The notes: a model not told the origin generated them from the sequence alone. A stretch of 64,000 bases of DNA from Muriicola soli (GCF_004139715.1 NZ_CP035544.1:1612001-1676000), one strand, 5' to 3'. Positions 17,659-27,197 are shown, numbered from the stretch's first letter. Program-made: numbers and translations.

Positions 17659-18624
17659 ATGCTGAAAGTTGGTGTTTTAGGTGCTGGGCATTTGGGGAAA
17701 ATTCACCTGAGACTTTTAAATGAGTCGTCTAAGTACGAGTTGGTTGGATTCTACGATGCCGATTCTATTCACGGAAAAAAGGTGGAAAAAGAATTCGGAT
17801 ACACCTATTTTGACAATATAAATACCCTTATTGAAGCGGTCGATGTGGTTGATATAGTAACTCCTACCCTATCCCACTTCGATTGTGCTAAAAAAGCCAT
17901 GGAAAAAGGGAGACACGTATTTCTGGAAAAACCTATCACCAAAACCCTTGAAGAAGCGCAAAGCCTGATCGCCATGGAAAAACAATACGGGGTGAAAGGT
18001 CAGGTAGGACACGTGGAGCGCTTTAATCCGGCTTTTACGGCCGTTAAAGATCTCATTCACAATCCGATGTTCATCGAAACGCACAGGCTCGCTGAATTCA
18101 ATCCCAGAGGAACTGATGTACCTGTGGTCCTTGATTTAATGATCCATGATATCGATGCCATTCTGAGCGTGGTCCCTTCAGAAGTTAAGGACATACACGC
18201 CAGTGGGGTTTCTGTGATCAGTAACTCACCTGATATCGCCAATGCGCGAATCCAATTTGAAAACGGATGCGTTGCCAACCTTACAGCCAGCCGAATCTCG
18301 CTGAAAAACATGAGGAAATCCAGATTTTTTCAGCGTGATGCTTACATCTCAGTCGATTTCTTAGAGAAAAAGGTGGAAGTCGTTAAAATGAAAGATGCTC
18401 CTGAAAAGCCGGGCGAATTTGATATGGTCCTTCAAAATGCCGAAGGAATGAAAAAACAGATCTATTTTGAAAACCCTGAGATCAAAAGCAATAATGCGAT
18501 CCTTGACGAATTGGAAACCTTTGCAGATGCCATCAATCAGGATACTACCCCCGAGGTGACCTTAACAGACGGAACCAGGGCCCTGAGGGTTGCACTGCAA
18601 GTGATCGCGTCATTTGACCTATAA
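17659..18624 (+). CDS. Gfo/Idh/MocA-family oxidoreductase
   Basis: A 321-residue NAD(P)-dependent dehydrogenase. The Rossmann motif is VGVLGAGHLGKIHLRLL, followed by the family signature FLEKPITKTLEEA and the second-domain residues GQVGHVERFNPAF and LDLMIHDIDAI. The substrate is not determined; family members act on sugars, inositols or biliverdin-like compounds. It heads a cluster with a 3-hydroxyacyl-CoA dehydrogenase 18 bases downstream. That neighbour does not fix the substrate. Confidence 0.9.
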   Translation: MLKVGVLGAGHLGKIHLRLLNESSKYELVGFYDADSIHGKKVEKEFGYTYFDNINTLIEAVDVVDIVTPTLSHFDCAKKAMEKGRHVFLEKPITKTLEEAQSLIAMEKQYGVKGQVGHVERFNPAFTAVKDLIHNPMFIETHRLAEFNPRGTDVPVVLDLMIHDIDAILSVVPSEVKDIHASGVSVISNSPDIANARIQFENGCVANLTASRISLKNMRKSRFFQRDAYISVDFLEKKVEVVKMKDAPEKPGEFDMVLQNAEGMKKQIYFENPEIKSNNAILDELETFADAINQDTTPEVTLTDGTRALRVALQVIASFDL

Positions 18625-18642
18625 CACGTAAACGAGCTAATA

Positions 18643-19539
18643 ATGATAAAGAATATTACTGTAATTGGTGCCGGGACTATGGGTAATGGAATTGCCCATG
18701 TGTTTGCACAGCATAATTTTAAGGTGACACTAGTGGATATTTCAGAGAAGGCACTGGAAAATGGTATAAAGACGATTCGCAGAAATCTGGATCGTATGGT
18801 TCAAAAAGAAACCCTCAGTGAAGAACAGCTTAAATCGACGCTCGATAATCTGACAACATCAACAGATCTTCAAAATGCCGCTGCCAATGCTGACCTGGTT
18901 GTTGAAGCCGCAAGTGAAAACCTGGATATTAAACTAAATATCTTTAAGGACCTGGACAATATTTGCCCTCCGGATACCATCCTGGCAACCAATACGTCAT
19001 CAATCTCCATTACGCAGATAGGAGCTGTTACTCAAAGACCGGATAAGGTCATAGGGATGCATTTTATGAACCCCGTCCCTATAATGAAACTCGTTGAAAT
19101 CATAAGAGGCTACTCCACTTCTGATACTACGGCAAATACCATCATGGAACTGTCGCTAAATTTAGGCAAGACACCAACCGAGGTCAATGACTACCCCGGG
19201 TTTGTCTCAAACCGTATTCTGATGCCCATGATCAACGAGGCCATAGAAACCTTGTATAACGGAGTGGCCGGTGTTGAAGAAATTGATACCGTGATGAAGT
19301 TGGGAATGGCACATCCCATGGGGCCTCTTCAATTGGCAGATTTTATCGGACTGGATGTTTGCCTCTCCATTCTGCACGTACTCTACGACGGCTTTAAAAA
19401 TCCAAAATACGCTCCCTGCCCTCTTCTGACCAATATGGTGATGGCAGGTAAGCTAGGCGTTAAATCAGGAGAAGGTTTCTACGATTATTCCGAGTCTAGA
19501 AAAGCAGAGAAAGTTGCTTCCCAATTTAAAAGAGCGTAA
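18643..19539 (+). CDS. 3-hydroxyacyl-CoA (3-hydroxybutyryl-CoA) dehydrogenase
   Basis: This enzyme oxidises a 3-hydroxyacyl-CoA to the 3-ketoacyl-CoA with NAD, or the reverse. The 298-residue stand-alone form matches short-chain 3-hydroxybutyryl-CoA dehydrogenase. Seen motifs are VIGAGTMGNGIAHVFA (NAD site), TNTSSISITQIG, GMHFMNPVPIMKLVE (catalytic His) and DYPGFVSNRILMPMINEA. Its last base is the first base of the next gene's ATG. Confidence 0.93.
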   Translation: MIKNITVIGAGTMGNGIAHVFAQHNFKVTLVDISEKALENGIKTIRRNLDRMVQKETLSEEQLKSTLDNLTTSTDLQNAAANADLVVEAASENLDIKLNIFKDLDNICPPDTILATNTSSISITQIGAVTQRPDKVIGMHFMNPVPIMKLVEIIRGYSTSDTTANTIMELSLNLGKTPTEVNDYPGFVSNRILMPMINEAIETLYNGVAGVEEIDTVMKLGMAHPMGPLQLADFIGLDVCLSILHVLYDGFKNPKYAPCPLLTNMVMAGKLGVKSGEGFYDYSESRKAEKVASQFKRA

Positions 19540-20774
19540 TGGCCAAAGTAAAACCATTCAGGGCCATCAGGCCGGCTCCAGATAAAGTAGCCCATGTAAC
19601 ATCCCGGTCTTATGAAGTCTACTCTAAAGAAGAGCTAAAGGCTATTCTAAAATTCAATCCATTTTCCTTTCTCCATATTATCAACCCTGGTTTTAAATTT
19701 CATAAAAAAGTTTCGGGAGCGGAACGATTCCAACTGGTTCACAATCGCTACATGGAATTTCTGGAAGAAAGAGTTTTTATCAAGGAGAAAGAACCCAGTT
19801 TCTACCTCTACCAGATAAAAAAGAATGATTTTAGCTGTTGCGGGATTTTCTGTGCCACCAGTGTTGCTGACTATCGCAACAATGTTATAAAAAAGCACGA
19901 AAACACTATTGAGAGCAGGGAGAGATTATTCGCCCAATACCTCGACACTGTAAAATTCAATGCCGAACCCGTTTTGATGACCTATCCGGATCATCCCACC
20001 CTTGCCGGAATAATAAGCAAGACTAAAAAAGAGGATCCGGTATACCATTTCACGACCCCGGACAGGACCACTCATTTCCTGTGGAAAATATCCTCCTCCG
20101 AAGCCGTGAGATCCATTGAAAAAACATTTTCTGAAATGGACAGTCTGTATATCGCTGACGGACATCACCGCAGTTCCTCTTCAGAATTGCTGGCCCAATG
20201 GCATGAAGCTAAAAACCCCAAGCACAACGGGAAGGAAGCCTACAATTATTTTATGAGTTACCTTATACCGGAGAGCGAAATCAGGATTTTCGAGTTTAAC
20301 AGGCTGGTAAAAGACCTGAACGGGCATTCCAAAGAGTCTTTTTTAGTAAAACTCGACGAGCTGTACCGGATTAAAAAAACGGATACAGAGTTGTACAAAC
20401 CAACTAAAAAGCACCACTTCAGCATGTATTTGGACGGGGATTTCTACTCCCTCTATTTGAGAAAAAATGTACTTCCCCTTGAAGATCCCTTGAGCAAATT
20501 AGACACACATATTCTGTACAAGACTATCCTTGAGCCTATCCTAGGAATTAAAGATTTGCGGAATGATAAGCGCATCCAATACGGATACGGAAAACACAAC
20601 GTACTGCGGATGAAGACGGAGATCGACAAGGGCAATTTTAAAGTGGGATTTAATCTGGTTCCGATCACTATTGCCGAGATCAAGGCCATTGCGGATGCAC
20701 AATTGGTAATGCCCCCGAAAAGCACATATATAGAGCCTAAATTAAAAAGTGGGCTCACCATCTACGAATTATAA
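19539..20774 (+). CDS. DUF1015-family protein
   Basis: A 411-residue soluble protein recognised as DUF1015 by FRAIRPAPDKVAHV at the N-terminus, YLYQIKKND, YIADGHHRSSSS and the C-terminal IAEIKAIADAQLVMPPKSTYIEPKLKSG (quoted in parts). The GHHR segment looks like an active-site or ligand site. In other bacteria the family is often near serine biosynthesis genes, but none is here. The biochemical role is unknown. It overlaps the preceding stop codon by one base, so translation is probably coupled. Confidence 0.9.
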   Translation: MAKVKPFRAIRPAPDKVAHVTSRSYEVYSKEELKAILKFNPFSFLHIINPGFKFHKKVSGAERFQLVHNRYMEFLEERVFIKEKEPSFYLYQIKKNDFSCCGIFCATSVADYRNNVIKKHENTIESRERLFAQYLDTVKFNAEPVLMTYPDHPTLAGIISKTKKEDPVYHFTTPDRTTHFLWKISSSEAVRSIEKTFSEMDSLYIADGHHRSSSSELLAQWHEAKNPKHNGKEAYNYFMSYLIPESEIRIFEFNRLVKDLNGHSKESFLVKLDELYRIKKTDTELYKPTKKHHFSMYLDGDFYSLYLRKNVLPLEDPLSKLDTHILYKTILEPILGIKDLRNDKRIQYGYGKHNVLRMKTEIDKGNFKVGFNLVPITIAEIKAIADAQLVMPPKSTYIEPKLKSGLTIYEL

Positions 20775-20782
20775 TACAACAT

Positions 20783-21436
20783 ATGTCTATCGCAGAGAAC
20801 TTGAAAAAAATAAAAAATGATCTTCCTTCGGATGTCACCTTAGTAGCGGTATCCAAAACCAAGTCGAATGAAGAAATTCTGGAAGCCTATAATACAGGAC
20901 ATCGCGTTTTCGGGGAAAACAAGGTTCAGGAAATGACTGAAAAATGGTCTTCCTTGCCAGAAGACATAGAATGGCATATGATTGGCCATGTGCAACGAAA
21001 CAAGGTAAAATACATGGCTCCTTATGTTTCTCTTGTACACGGCGTGGACAGTTTAAAACTACTCCGCGAAATAAACAAGCATGGGCGAAAACACAGCAGG
21101 GCGATCCCTTGTCTGCTCCAAATGTTCATTGCTAAGGAGGACACTAAATTCGGTTTTGACGAACAGGAATTACAGGCTCTCCTTGCAAATGAAGAGTTAA
21201 AGGATTTTAAGCATGTAAAAATCATGGGGCTGATGGGCATGGCAACTTTTACGGATAACAGGGATCAGATCCGCCAGGAATTCCATTCTCTGAAAACAAT
21301 GTTCGACGCCCTAAAGTCTGTTATGCCCGAAGTATCTATACTTTCCATGGGGATGAGTGGAGATTACGATATCGCCATAGAAGAAGGCAGCACTATGGTC
21401 CGGATTGGAAGTAGTATCTTTGGGGCAAGACAATAA
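20783..21436 (+). CDS. YggS-family pyridoxal-phosphate-binding protein
   Basis: A 217-residue single-domain TIM-barrel PLP protein of the YggS/PLPBP family, involved in PLP homeostasis rather than catalysis. The PLP lysine is K25 in AVSKTK. Family segments FGENKVQEM, EWHMIGHVQRNK, GLMGMATF and LSMGMSGDYDIAIEEGSTMVRIG are present. Length is typical. It lies 8 bases after the DUF1015 gene. Confidence 0.95.
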   Translation: MSIAENLKKIKNDLPSDVTLVAVSKTKSNEEILEAYNTGHRVFGENKVQEMTEKWSSLPEDIEWHMIGHVQRNKVKYMAPYVSLVHGVDSLKLLREINKHGRKHSRAIPCLLQMFIAKEDTKFGFDEQELQALLANEELKDFKHVKIMGLMGMATFTDNRDQIRQEFHSLKTMFDALKSVMPEVSILSMGMSGDYDIAIEEGSTMVRIGSSIFGARQ

Positions 21437-21471
21437 CACACGGTAAATAAGGAGCAAATTCAGCGCATCCC

Positions 21472-22602
21472 ATGTACTCAATCTTAGACATAGAAACTAC
21501 AGGAGGAAAGTACAACGAAGAAGGTATAACCGAAATCGCCATTCATAAATTTGATGGTCATAAGGTGGTCGATCAGTTTATCTCCCTGGTCAATCCCGAA
21601 CGTGAAATACAGCCCTTCGTGGTCAATCTGACGGGAATTAACAGTAAAATGCTGCGTACCGCTCCGAAATTTCATGAAGTTGCCAAACGCATAGTTGAAA
21701 TAACCGAAGGCTCTGTCATAGTTGCCCATAATGCCCAATTTGATTACCGGATCCTCAGGACAGAATTCAGAAGACTGGGATACAATTTTGAACGCAAGAC
21801 CCTTTGCACTGTTGACCTGGCAAAAAAATTGATCCCGGAAGCCGAATCGCATAGCCTTGGGAAATTGGTGAGATCACTTGGCATCCCGGTAAGTGACCGA
21901 CACCGCGCAAACGGCGATGCCCTTGCCACACTCAAATTATTTAAAATATTACTGACTAAGGACCTCAATAAAGAGATCATCAGCGAAGTTACCCGTGCCG
22001 AAACGCATGGAGAATTAACACACCGGCAATTGAAGATCGTTGATCAGATGCCCTCGGAAACCGGGGTGTATTACATGTATAACAAGGACAAAAAGATCAT
22101 TTACAGCGGAAAGAGTACAAATATTAAAAAAAGGGTAAATGAACATTTTACCTCTGACACTTCCCTGAGCAGGGGTATTCAGAAAGAAACACGGAAGGTA
22201 ACCTTTGAGCTTACCGGAAATGAACTCATCGCCTTTCTGAAACTCCATGAAGTAATCAAAAGAAATCCCCCCAAATACCAACTAAAAAGTGAAGATCTTG
22301 AACTTGATCTACATCCAAATGGTCAGGAGAATGCCAACAATAGTGTATTCAATATTGCAGGTAAGGATATAATGGTAGTAGATAAAGGAAGGGAAGTGGG
22401 CGAACGCAGTGCAATTCTTATAAAAAAAGGTCGACTGAAAGGAGTGGGTTTCTACGAACTAAATTATCAAATCAATAATATTCATATCTTGGAATCAATA
22501 TTGACCCCTATGGAAGGGAACAAGGATATTTCCAGACAAATTTCTTACTACCTAACCCATAGGAAGGTCCTGAATATAATTGAGCTGAATTCGAAACCAT
22601 GA
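21472..22602 (+). CDS. DnaQ-like 3'-5' exonuclease fused to a GIY-YIG nuclease domain
   Basis: The N-terminal domain (about 1-170) is a DEDDh exonuclease: ILDIETTGG (D and E), VAHNAQFDYRIL, and HRANGDALATL (His and Asp). The middle domain (about 195-275) is GIY-YIG: ETGVYYMYN, IIYSGKSTNIKKRVNEHF, and LKLHEVIKRNPPKYQLK with the family Glu. The final 100 residues are not recognisable. The architecture resembles the exonuclease/UvrC-N fusion seen in DNA repair proteins (DinG/Cho-like). DNA repair or processing is inferred. Its stop overlaps the ion-channel start by 4 bases (ATGA). Confidence 0.88.
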   Translation: MYSILDIETTGGKYNEEGITEIAIHKFDGHKVVDQFISLVNPEREIQPFVVNLTGINSKMLRTAPKFHEVAKRIVEITEGSVIVAHNAQFDYRILRTEFRRLGYNFERKTLCTVDLAKKLIPEAESHSLGKLVRSLGIPVSDRHRANGDALATLKLFKILLTKDLNKEIISEVTRAETHGELTHRQLKIVDQMPSETGVYYMYNKDKKIIYSGKSTNIKKRVNEHFTSDTSLSRGIQKETRKVTFELTGNELIAFLKLHEVIKRNPPKYQLKSEDLELDLHPNGQENANNSVFNIAGKDIMVVDKGREVGERSAILIKKGRLKGVGFYELNYQINNIHILESILTPMEGNKDISRQISYYLTHRKVLNIIELNSKP

Positions 22603-23438
22603 CGGAGAAGCCATCCAGAAAAGATTGGAAATCAAAATTACACGAGGTCATCTACGGCACGCATACGCCTGCCGGGAAGATGTTTGATATCGTACTCCTG
22701 GTCGTGATCCTTTACAGTGTAATCATTGTAATGCTGGAAAGTGATTCTCGTTTTGATGAGAAATTTCACGGGTTTTTAAACATTTCCGAGTGGATCGTAA
22801 CTATACTCTTCACCATTGAATACATCCTGAGAATTATTTGTATCAAGTCGCCCAGGAAATACGTTTTCAGCTTTTTTGGTATCATCGACTTCCTCTCTAC
22901 TATTCCCAAGTACTTGTCCCTGTTTATTATGGGATCGCAATACGTAGCTGCTTTTAGAGCCTTGAGGCTTCTTAGGGTTTTCAGAATCCTCAAATTGGTC
23001 AGGTTTATAGGAGAATCTAACAATCTGGTCCGGGCTCTCAGAGCCAGCAGGACGAAGATCTTGGTCTTTGTGTTTTTTGTCCTTATCGTTTCTGTTCTCC
23101 TTGGTACGATCATGTATCTGGTGGAAGGCCCTGAGCACGGGTTTAATAGTATTCCTCATAGTGTCTACTGGACCATCGTTACGCTCACTACAGTGGGTTA
23201 CGGTGATATTTCCCCTCAAACAGGTCTAGGACAATTTATCGCCACCTTCATTATGATCGTGGGATATGGCATTATCGCCGTTCCCACAGGAATTGTCAGT
23301 GCGGAATACGCCTCCTCAAATCGCAAAAATAAGGACAGTAAAAAGAAGGACAAATCCTGTGCAGAATGTGGTACGGTTATCCTTAAGGAGGATGCGCATT
23401 ACTGCAGGGTATGTGGATTCAGGCTAATTGAAGACTGA
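22599..23438 (+). CDS. Voltage-gated-type potassium channel with C-terminal zinc ribbon
   Basis: A 279-residue six-helix channel. S1-S3 lie at about 25-105. S4 is clear, with Arg every third residue (FRALRLLRVFRILKLVRF). The pore helix is followed by the K+ filter TVGYGD (TLTTVGYGDISP) and S6. The cytoplasmic tail carries a short zinc-ribbon-like module with two CxxC pairs (C254/C257 and C269/C272). The channel is in the inner membrane. The metal or redox module at the tail is unusual and may gate or assemble the channel. Its last base is the first base of the miaA ATG. Confidence 0.9.
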   Translation: MTEKPSRKDWKSKLHEVIYGTHTPAGKMFDIVLLVVILYSVIIVMLESDSRFDEKFHGFLNISEWIVTILFTIEYILRIICIKSPRKYVFSFFGIIDFLSTIPKYLSLFIMGSQYVAAFRALRLLRVFRILKLVRFIGESNNLVRALRASRTKILVFVFFVLIVSVLLGTIMYLVEGPEHGFNSIPHSVYWTIVTLTTVGYGDISPQTGLGQFIATFIMIVGYGIIAVPTGIVSAEYASSNRKNKDSKKKDKSCAECGTVILKEDAHYCRVCGFRLIED

Positions 23439-24352
23439 TGGCACAAAAAACCCTTTTGGTAATTGTGGGGCCAACTGGGATAGGAAAAACCTCCCTGGCT
23501 GTACAACTTGCAATTCATTTTAAGACTGAAATTATCTCAGCTGATTCCAGGCAATTCTACAAAGAGATGAATATTGGTACGGCAGTCCCTACCAAAGAGG
23601 AATTGAAGATGGTGCCTCATCACTTCGTACATCAGATAAGTGTACATGAAAACTATACGGCCGGAGATTTTGAAAGGGATGCTATCAAGAAATTGGATGA
23701 ACTATTTAAATACCACGATATTGTATTAATGGTTGGGGGAAGCGGATTATACATCGATACGGTGGTCTACGGCATTGATTCATTCCCGAAAACAAAACCC
23801 GGCTTGCGCCAAGAACTCCAGAAGGAACTGGAAGAGAAAGGGCTAAAACCCCTTCAGGAGGAACTCAAGCTTCAGGATCCCGATTATTACCAGAAGGTGG
23901 ATCTACAAAATCCACAACGCATCCTAAGGGCCATAGAAGTGATTCGTTCCAGCGGGAAACCGTTTTCTGATTTCCTGGGTAAGGCTAAAGTAAAAAGGCC
24001 TTTTCAGTCTGTCATATTGGGGTTGGAAGCCCCTAGGGAGATAGTTTATCAAAGAATCAATAGCCGTGTTGATCAAATGATGAAATCAGGGCTACTTGAG
24101 GAAGTAAAGACCCTTAGGAATTATAAACATCTCAACGCCCTGCAAACGGTTGGATACAGGGAGATATTTAGCTATTTGGAGGGCGAATCCGACCTAGAAA
24201 ATGCCATATTAGAAATAAAAAAGAATACGCGAAGGTTTGCCAAACGGCAGGGAACCTGGTTCCGAAAAAACAAGGAAATAAGATGGATTCCCTATAACCG
24301 GGATTTAACAGAGCATATTCAATTCATTGACCAAATAATTGAAAATGGGTAA
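23438..24352 (+). CDS. miaA: tRNA dimethylallyltransferase MiaA
   Basis: MiaA transfers dimethylallyl from DMAPP to A37 of tRNAs reading UNN codons. The 304-residue protein has the P-loop VGPTGIGKTSLA, the DSRQFYKEMNIGTA segment, GGSGLYIDTVVYG, and the C-terminal LQTVGYREIFSYLEG and RRFAKRQGTWFRK. Length is normal. The preceding gene overlaps by one base and the gluconokinase gene overlaps its end by 8 bases, so the three are probably one transcript. Confidence 0.96.
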   Translation: MAQKTLLVIVGPTGIGKTSLAVQLAIHFKTEIISADSRQFYKEMNIGTAVPTKEELKMVPHHFVHQISVHENYTAGDFERDAIKKLDELFKYHDIVLMVGGSGLYIDTVVYGIDSFPKTKPGLRQELQKELEEKGLKPLQEELKLQDPDYYQKVDLQNPQRILRAIEVIRSSGKPFSDFLGKAKVKRPFQSVILGLEAPREIVYQRINSRVDQMMKSGLLEEVKTLRNYKHLNALQTVGYREIFSYLEGESDLENAILEIKKNTRRFAKRQGTWFRKNKEIRWIPYNRDLTEHIQFIDQIIENG

Positions 24353-24848
24353 AGACGAACATACAAGCGGGGTGTTCTTTATCATGGGTGTTTCTGGTTG
24401 TGGAAAATCTACCATAGGGCGTCTTCTGTCCCACGCTCTGTCATTGCCATTTTATGACGGTGACGATTATCATCCTGCAGAAAATGTCGCGAAAATGTCC
24501 AAGGGCATTCCCCTCAATGATCGGGACAGGGAGTCCTGGCTGCAGGCCCTGAATTCCCTTGCTCAAAAAAATCAGAAAACAGGTGCCGTAATCGCCTGCT
24601 CCGCCCTTAAAAAGCATTACCGGGACACTTTAAAGGACAGTATCGTACCACCCCCCATATGGATCTACCTGCAAGGCAGCTACGAAACGATCTTAGATCG
24701 GCTAAAGCAAAGGAGAGATCACTTTATGCCTTCACACTTGCTAACCTCCCAATTCGAGGCCTTAGAAGCTCCTGTGGATGCCATAGAAGTCTCAATAACG
24801 CTTGAACCGGAAATGATCCTGAAAGAAATCCTGAAGCAGATAAAATAA
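24345..24848 (+). CDS. Gluconokinase, GntK family
   Basis: Gluconokinase phosphorylates gluconate to 6-phosphogluconate. The ATG at 24345 is preferred to the in-frame TTG at 24339. The 167-residue product has the P-loop MGVSGCGKST, the family block DGDDYHPAENVAKMSKGIPL and NDRDRESWL, SALKKHYRD, and QRRDHFMPSHLL. Length is usual. No gluconate transporter or dehydratase gene is adjacent. It ends the cluster at a terminator. Confidence 0.92.
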   Translation: MGKDEHTSGVFFIMGVSGCGKSTIGRLLSHALSLPFYDGDDYHPAENVAKMSKGIPLNDRDRESWLQALNSLAQKNQKTGAVIACSALKKHYRDTLKDSIVPPPIWIYLQGSYETILDRLKQRRDHFMPSHLLTSQFEALEAPVDAIEVSITLEPEMILKEILKQIK

Positions 24849-24849
24849 A

Positions 24850-24875
24850 AAAGGCAGCGAATTGCTGCCTTTTAG
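24850..24875. terminator. Bidirectional terminator between gluconokinase and the response regulator
   Basis: Stem AAAGGCAGC (24850-24858) with GCTGCCTTT (24864-24872), a 5-base loop, A run on the left and T run on the right, so it can serve both convergent transcripts. Confidence 0.85.
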
Positions 24876-24893
24876 TTTTATTTGGGCTCTGAT

Positions 24894-25613
24894 TTACCCT
24901 TCTTTCTTATCGGATTTTACAACCAGTCTGAAACCTTCCCCGTGTATGTTCAGGATTTCAACAAGTCCGTCTTTCTTCAGATACTTCCTCAATTTAGCAA
25001 TATAAACATCCATACTACGAGAGGTAAAGTAATTGTCATCCCTCCAAATTTTAGTCAGTGCAAGTTCCCTCGGCATTAAATCGTTTTCATGAAGGGCAAG
25101 TAAGCGAAGAAGTTCGTTTTCCTTAGGGGAAAGTTTGATAGGTTCTTCGTCCTTGTATTTCAGGAATCTCAATTTGGAGTTCAAATGAAAATTTCCAAAC
25201 TTAAATTCAAACTGTTTACTATCAGCCAAAGTACTCGATGCTTTTCTCTGGAGTATGGCTTTGAGTTTCATCAAGAGGACCTCTGAATCAAAAGGTTTGT
25301 TCAGATAATCATCGGCACCTGCCTTATACCCTTTGAGGACATCTTCCTTCATTGTTTTTGCCGTAAGGAAAACGATAGGGACGTTCTCGTTCTTGTCCCT
25401 GATTTCCTTGGCAAGAGTAAAACCATCTTTATAGGGCATCATAACATCGAGAATACAAATGTCAAAATTGTCTTTTTTAAATTTCTCAAACCCTTCCATC
25501 CCATTCTTGGCCAGAGTGACATCAAAATCGTTCATAGAAAGATAGTCCTTCAGCACAATTCCGAAATTCGGATCATCCTCAACCAATAATATTTTCTTAT
25601 TAACTGTTTCCAT
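24894..25613 (-). CDS. OmpR/PhoB-type response regulator, RprY-like
   Basis: A 239-residue regulator. The receiver has LVEDDPN (acidic pair), CILDVMMP (phospho-Asp), FLTAKT and LNKPFD (Lys). The C-terminal winged helix has FKFGNFHLN, LSPKENELLRLLALHEND and SRSMDVYIAKLRKYLKKDG. It lies 6 bases downstream of the sensor kinase gene, so the two form an operon. The pair resembles RprX/RprY, the widely conserved two-component system of Bacteroidota. Targets are not known here. TTAAC repeats before the kinase gene may be its own operator. Confidence 0.92.
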   Translation of the reverse strand: METVNKKILLVEDDPNFGIVLKDYLSMNDFDVTLAKNGMEGFEKFKKDNFDICILDVMMPYKDGFTLAKEIRDKNENVPIVFLTAKTMKEDVLKGYKAGADDYLNKPFDSEVLLMKLKAILQRKASSTLADSKQFEFKFGNFHLNSKLRFLKYKDEEPIKLSPKENELLRLLALHENDLMPRELALTKIWRDDNYFTSRSMDVYIAKLRKYLKKDGLVEILNIHGEGFRLVVKSDKKEG

Positions 25614-25619
25614 AATACT

Positions 25620-27197
25620 TTAAATTAAGGGCATTTTTATGTAAAAAGTACTTCCTTTCCCTTTTTCACTTTCCGCAGAAACCTCGCCCTGATGATCTTC
25701 CACTATTTTTTTTACATAGGCCAATCCAAGCCCATGTCCTTTGACGTTATGTATATCTCCGGTATGTTCCCGGTAGAATTTTTCAAAAACCTTTTTTAGT
25801 ACGGCCTTACTCATTCCCGCACCCTGGTCCTCTATTTTTATGATGATATAATTCTTTGCAACCTCTGTATGCACATCAATTTTTGGTGCATCGGGAGAGT
25901 ATTTTATGGCATTGTCAAGGATATTGACCAGGACATTTCCAAAATGCATATCGTTAGCCAGAATCTCGTCTCTTTCTGCGTCCAGGTGGGTATTGATATA
26001 TCCTCCTCTGTCCAATACAATGAGTTCTACGTGCGAAATTGCCTTATGGATTAAGGCGTGTACCTTCACCCTGTCTTTAGAGATATCCAATTGGTTTCTT
26101 TCCAGTTTTGAAATGCGCAATACATTCTCTACCTGGGCGTGCATTCTTTTGTTTTCATCCCGAATCATTTGCAAATATCTCATGACCTTTTCCTGGTCCC
26201 CGATGATTTTGGGATTACGAATTGCCTCTACTGCCAGATTTATAGTAGCAATAGGCGTTTTAAATTCGTGGGTCATGTTATTTATAAAATCCGATTTAAT
26301 TTCAGAGATCTGCTTTTGACGGATCAGCTGATGGATAGCGCTAGCATAGGCGATCACGATCACCAGGGTGAACAATAATGACAAGAAAGCCATTCCCAAA
26401 ACCGATTCAAGTAAGAATTTCTTCTTTTTTGGAAATGTGAGCAGTAAGGTAAAATTGCTACTCCCCTCGCTATTCTTAAATATCGGTGCCTTGTATATCG
26501 TGGATTCAGCAAATTTAAATCGTCTCGATTTTACTTTGGTAGGTAAACCTCTGCTGTAAATGCCATATTGAAAATCGGTATCGATTGCCATATTGCTCAG
26601 CTCCTGATTCAATAACAATTCGATCTCTTGTTTTGAAACCCTTTTATGTATAGGCACGTTTTCGGCATATTCCCTGTAAACGTCATCAAAAACAGCCTTG
26701 TCTACCGTAGACAATCCTCCTATTTTTTCAAGCTTCTGAATAGGATTAAGCCGATATCCTCTTCCATCCAAGCCATATTCTTCCTTATATATGGTTTTGG
26801 TCCGTTTACTGGTCACATTTTTAATCTGGGTGCTATCTCCCGTAACACTGTCAAAGAACGTCGATGCTATATTGTAGTCCTCTTCCAAGATACCATGAGA
26901 GTAGAAAGTAATTTCATTTGAATTGGAATCCCGATCAATAAAGAAAATATTGCTGAGATGCGAACTCTTAACTACCCCCAGACTATCCTTAAGGCTGAGA
27001 AACCTGTCGGAATAATCCCTCATCTCTCTCTCCTCAATCTTGTCTGTAACCCGATTGAGTACTTCTGCTATCGCATTTGAGAACTGTTCCTCTTTGTCAT
27101 CTACAGATCGCTTGATCCAGTACAACTGTACCGAAATTATCCCAATCAGGGATAAACTCATCAGGATGACAAGAAAAACAAATAATCGCTTATTCAT
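25620..27197 (-). CDS. Sensor histidine kinase, RprX-like
   Basis: A 525-residue membrane kinase. Helix one is at about 5-27 and helix two at about 265-290, with a large periplasmic sensor domain of about 235 residues between them. The cytoplasmic part has the H box MTHEFKTPIATINLA (phospho-His), the N box NILDNAIKYSP, IEDQGAGMS (G1) and GHGLGLAYVKKIVEDH (G2). No HAMP domain is evident. It pairs with the RprY-like regulator 6 bases downstream. The signal is unknown. Confidence 0.92.
   Translation of the reverse strand: MNKRLFVFLVILMSLSLIGIISVQLYWIKRSVDDKEEQFSNAIAEVLNRVTDKIEEREMRDYSDRFLSLKDSLGVVKSSHLSNIFFIDRDSNSNEITFYSHGILEEDYNIASTFFDSVTGDSTQIKNVTSKRTKTIYKEEYGLDGRGYRLNPIQKLEKIGGLSTVDKAVFDDVYREYAENVPIHKRVSKQEIELLLNQELSNMAIDTDFQYGIYSRGLPTKVKSRRFKFAESTIYKAPIFKNSEGSSNFTLLLTFPKKKKFLLESVLGMAFLSLLFTLVIVIAYASAIHQLIRQKQISEIKSDFINNMTHEFKTPIATINLAVEAIRNPKIIGDQEKVMRYLQMIRDENKRMHAQVENVLRISKLERNQLDISKDRVKVHALIHKAISHVELIVLDRGGYINTHLDAERDEILANDMHFGNVLVNILDNAIKYSPDAPKIDVHTEVAKNYIIIKIEDQGAGMSKAVLKKVFEKFYREHTGDIHNVKGHGLGLAYVKKIVEDHQGEVSAESEKGKGSTFYIKMPLI

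Noticed and set aside
22776-23219. 147-residue minus-strand open frame inside the channel gene
   Set aside because: It is antisense to well-conserved channel sequence, has skewed charged composition and no start context; a shadow of the real gene.
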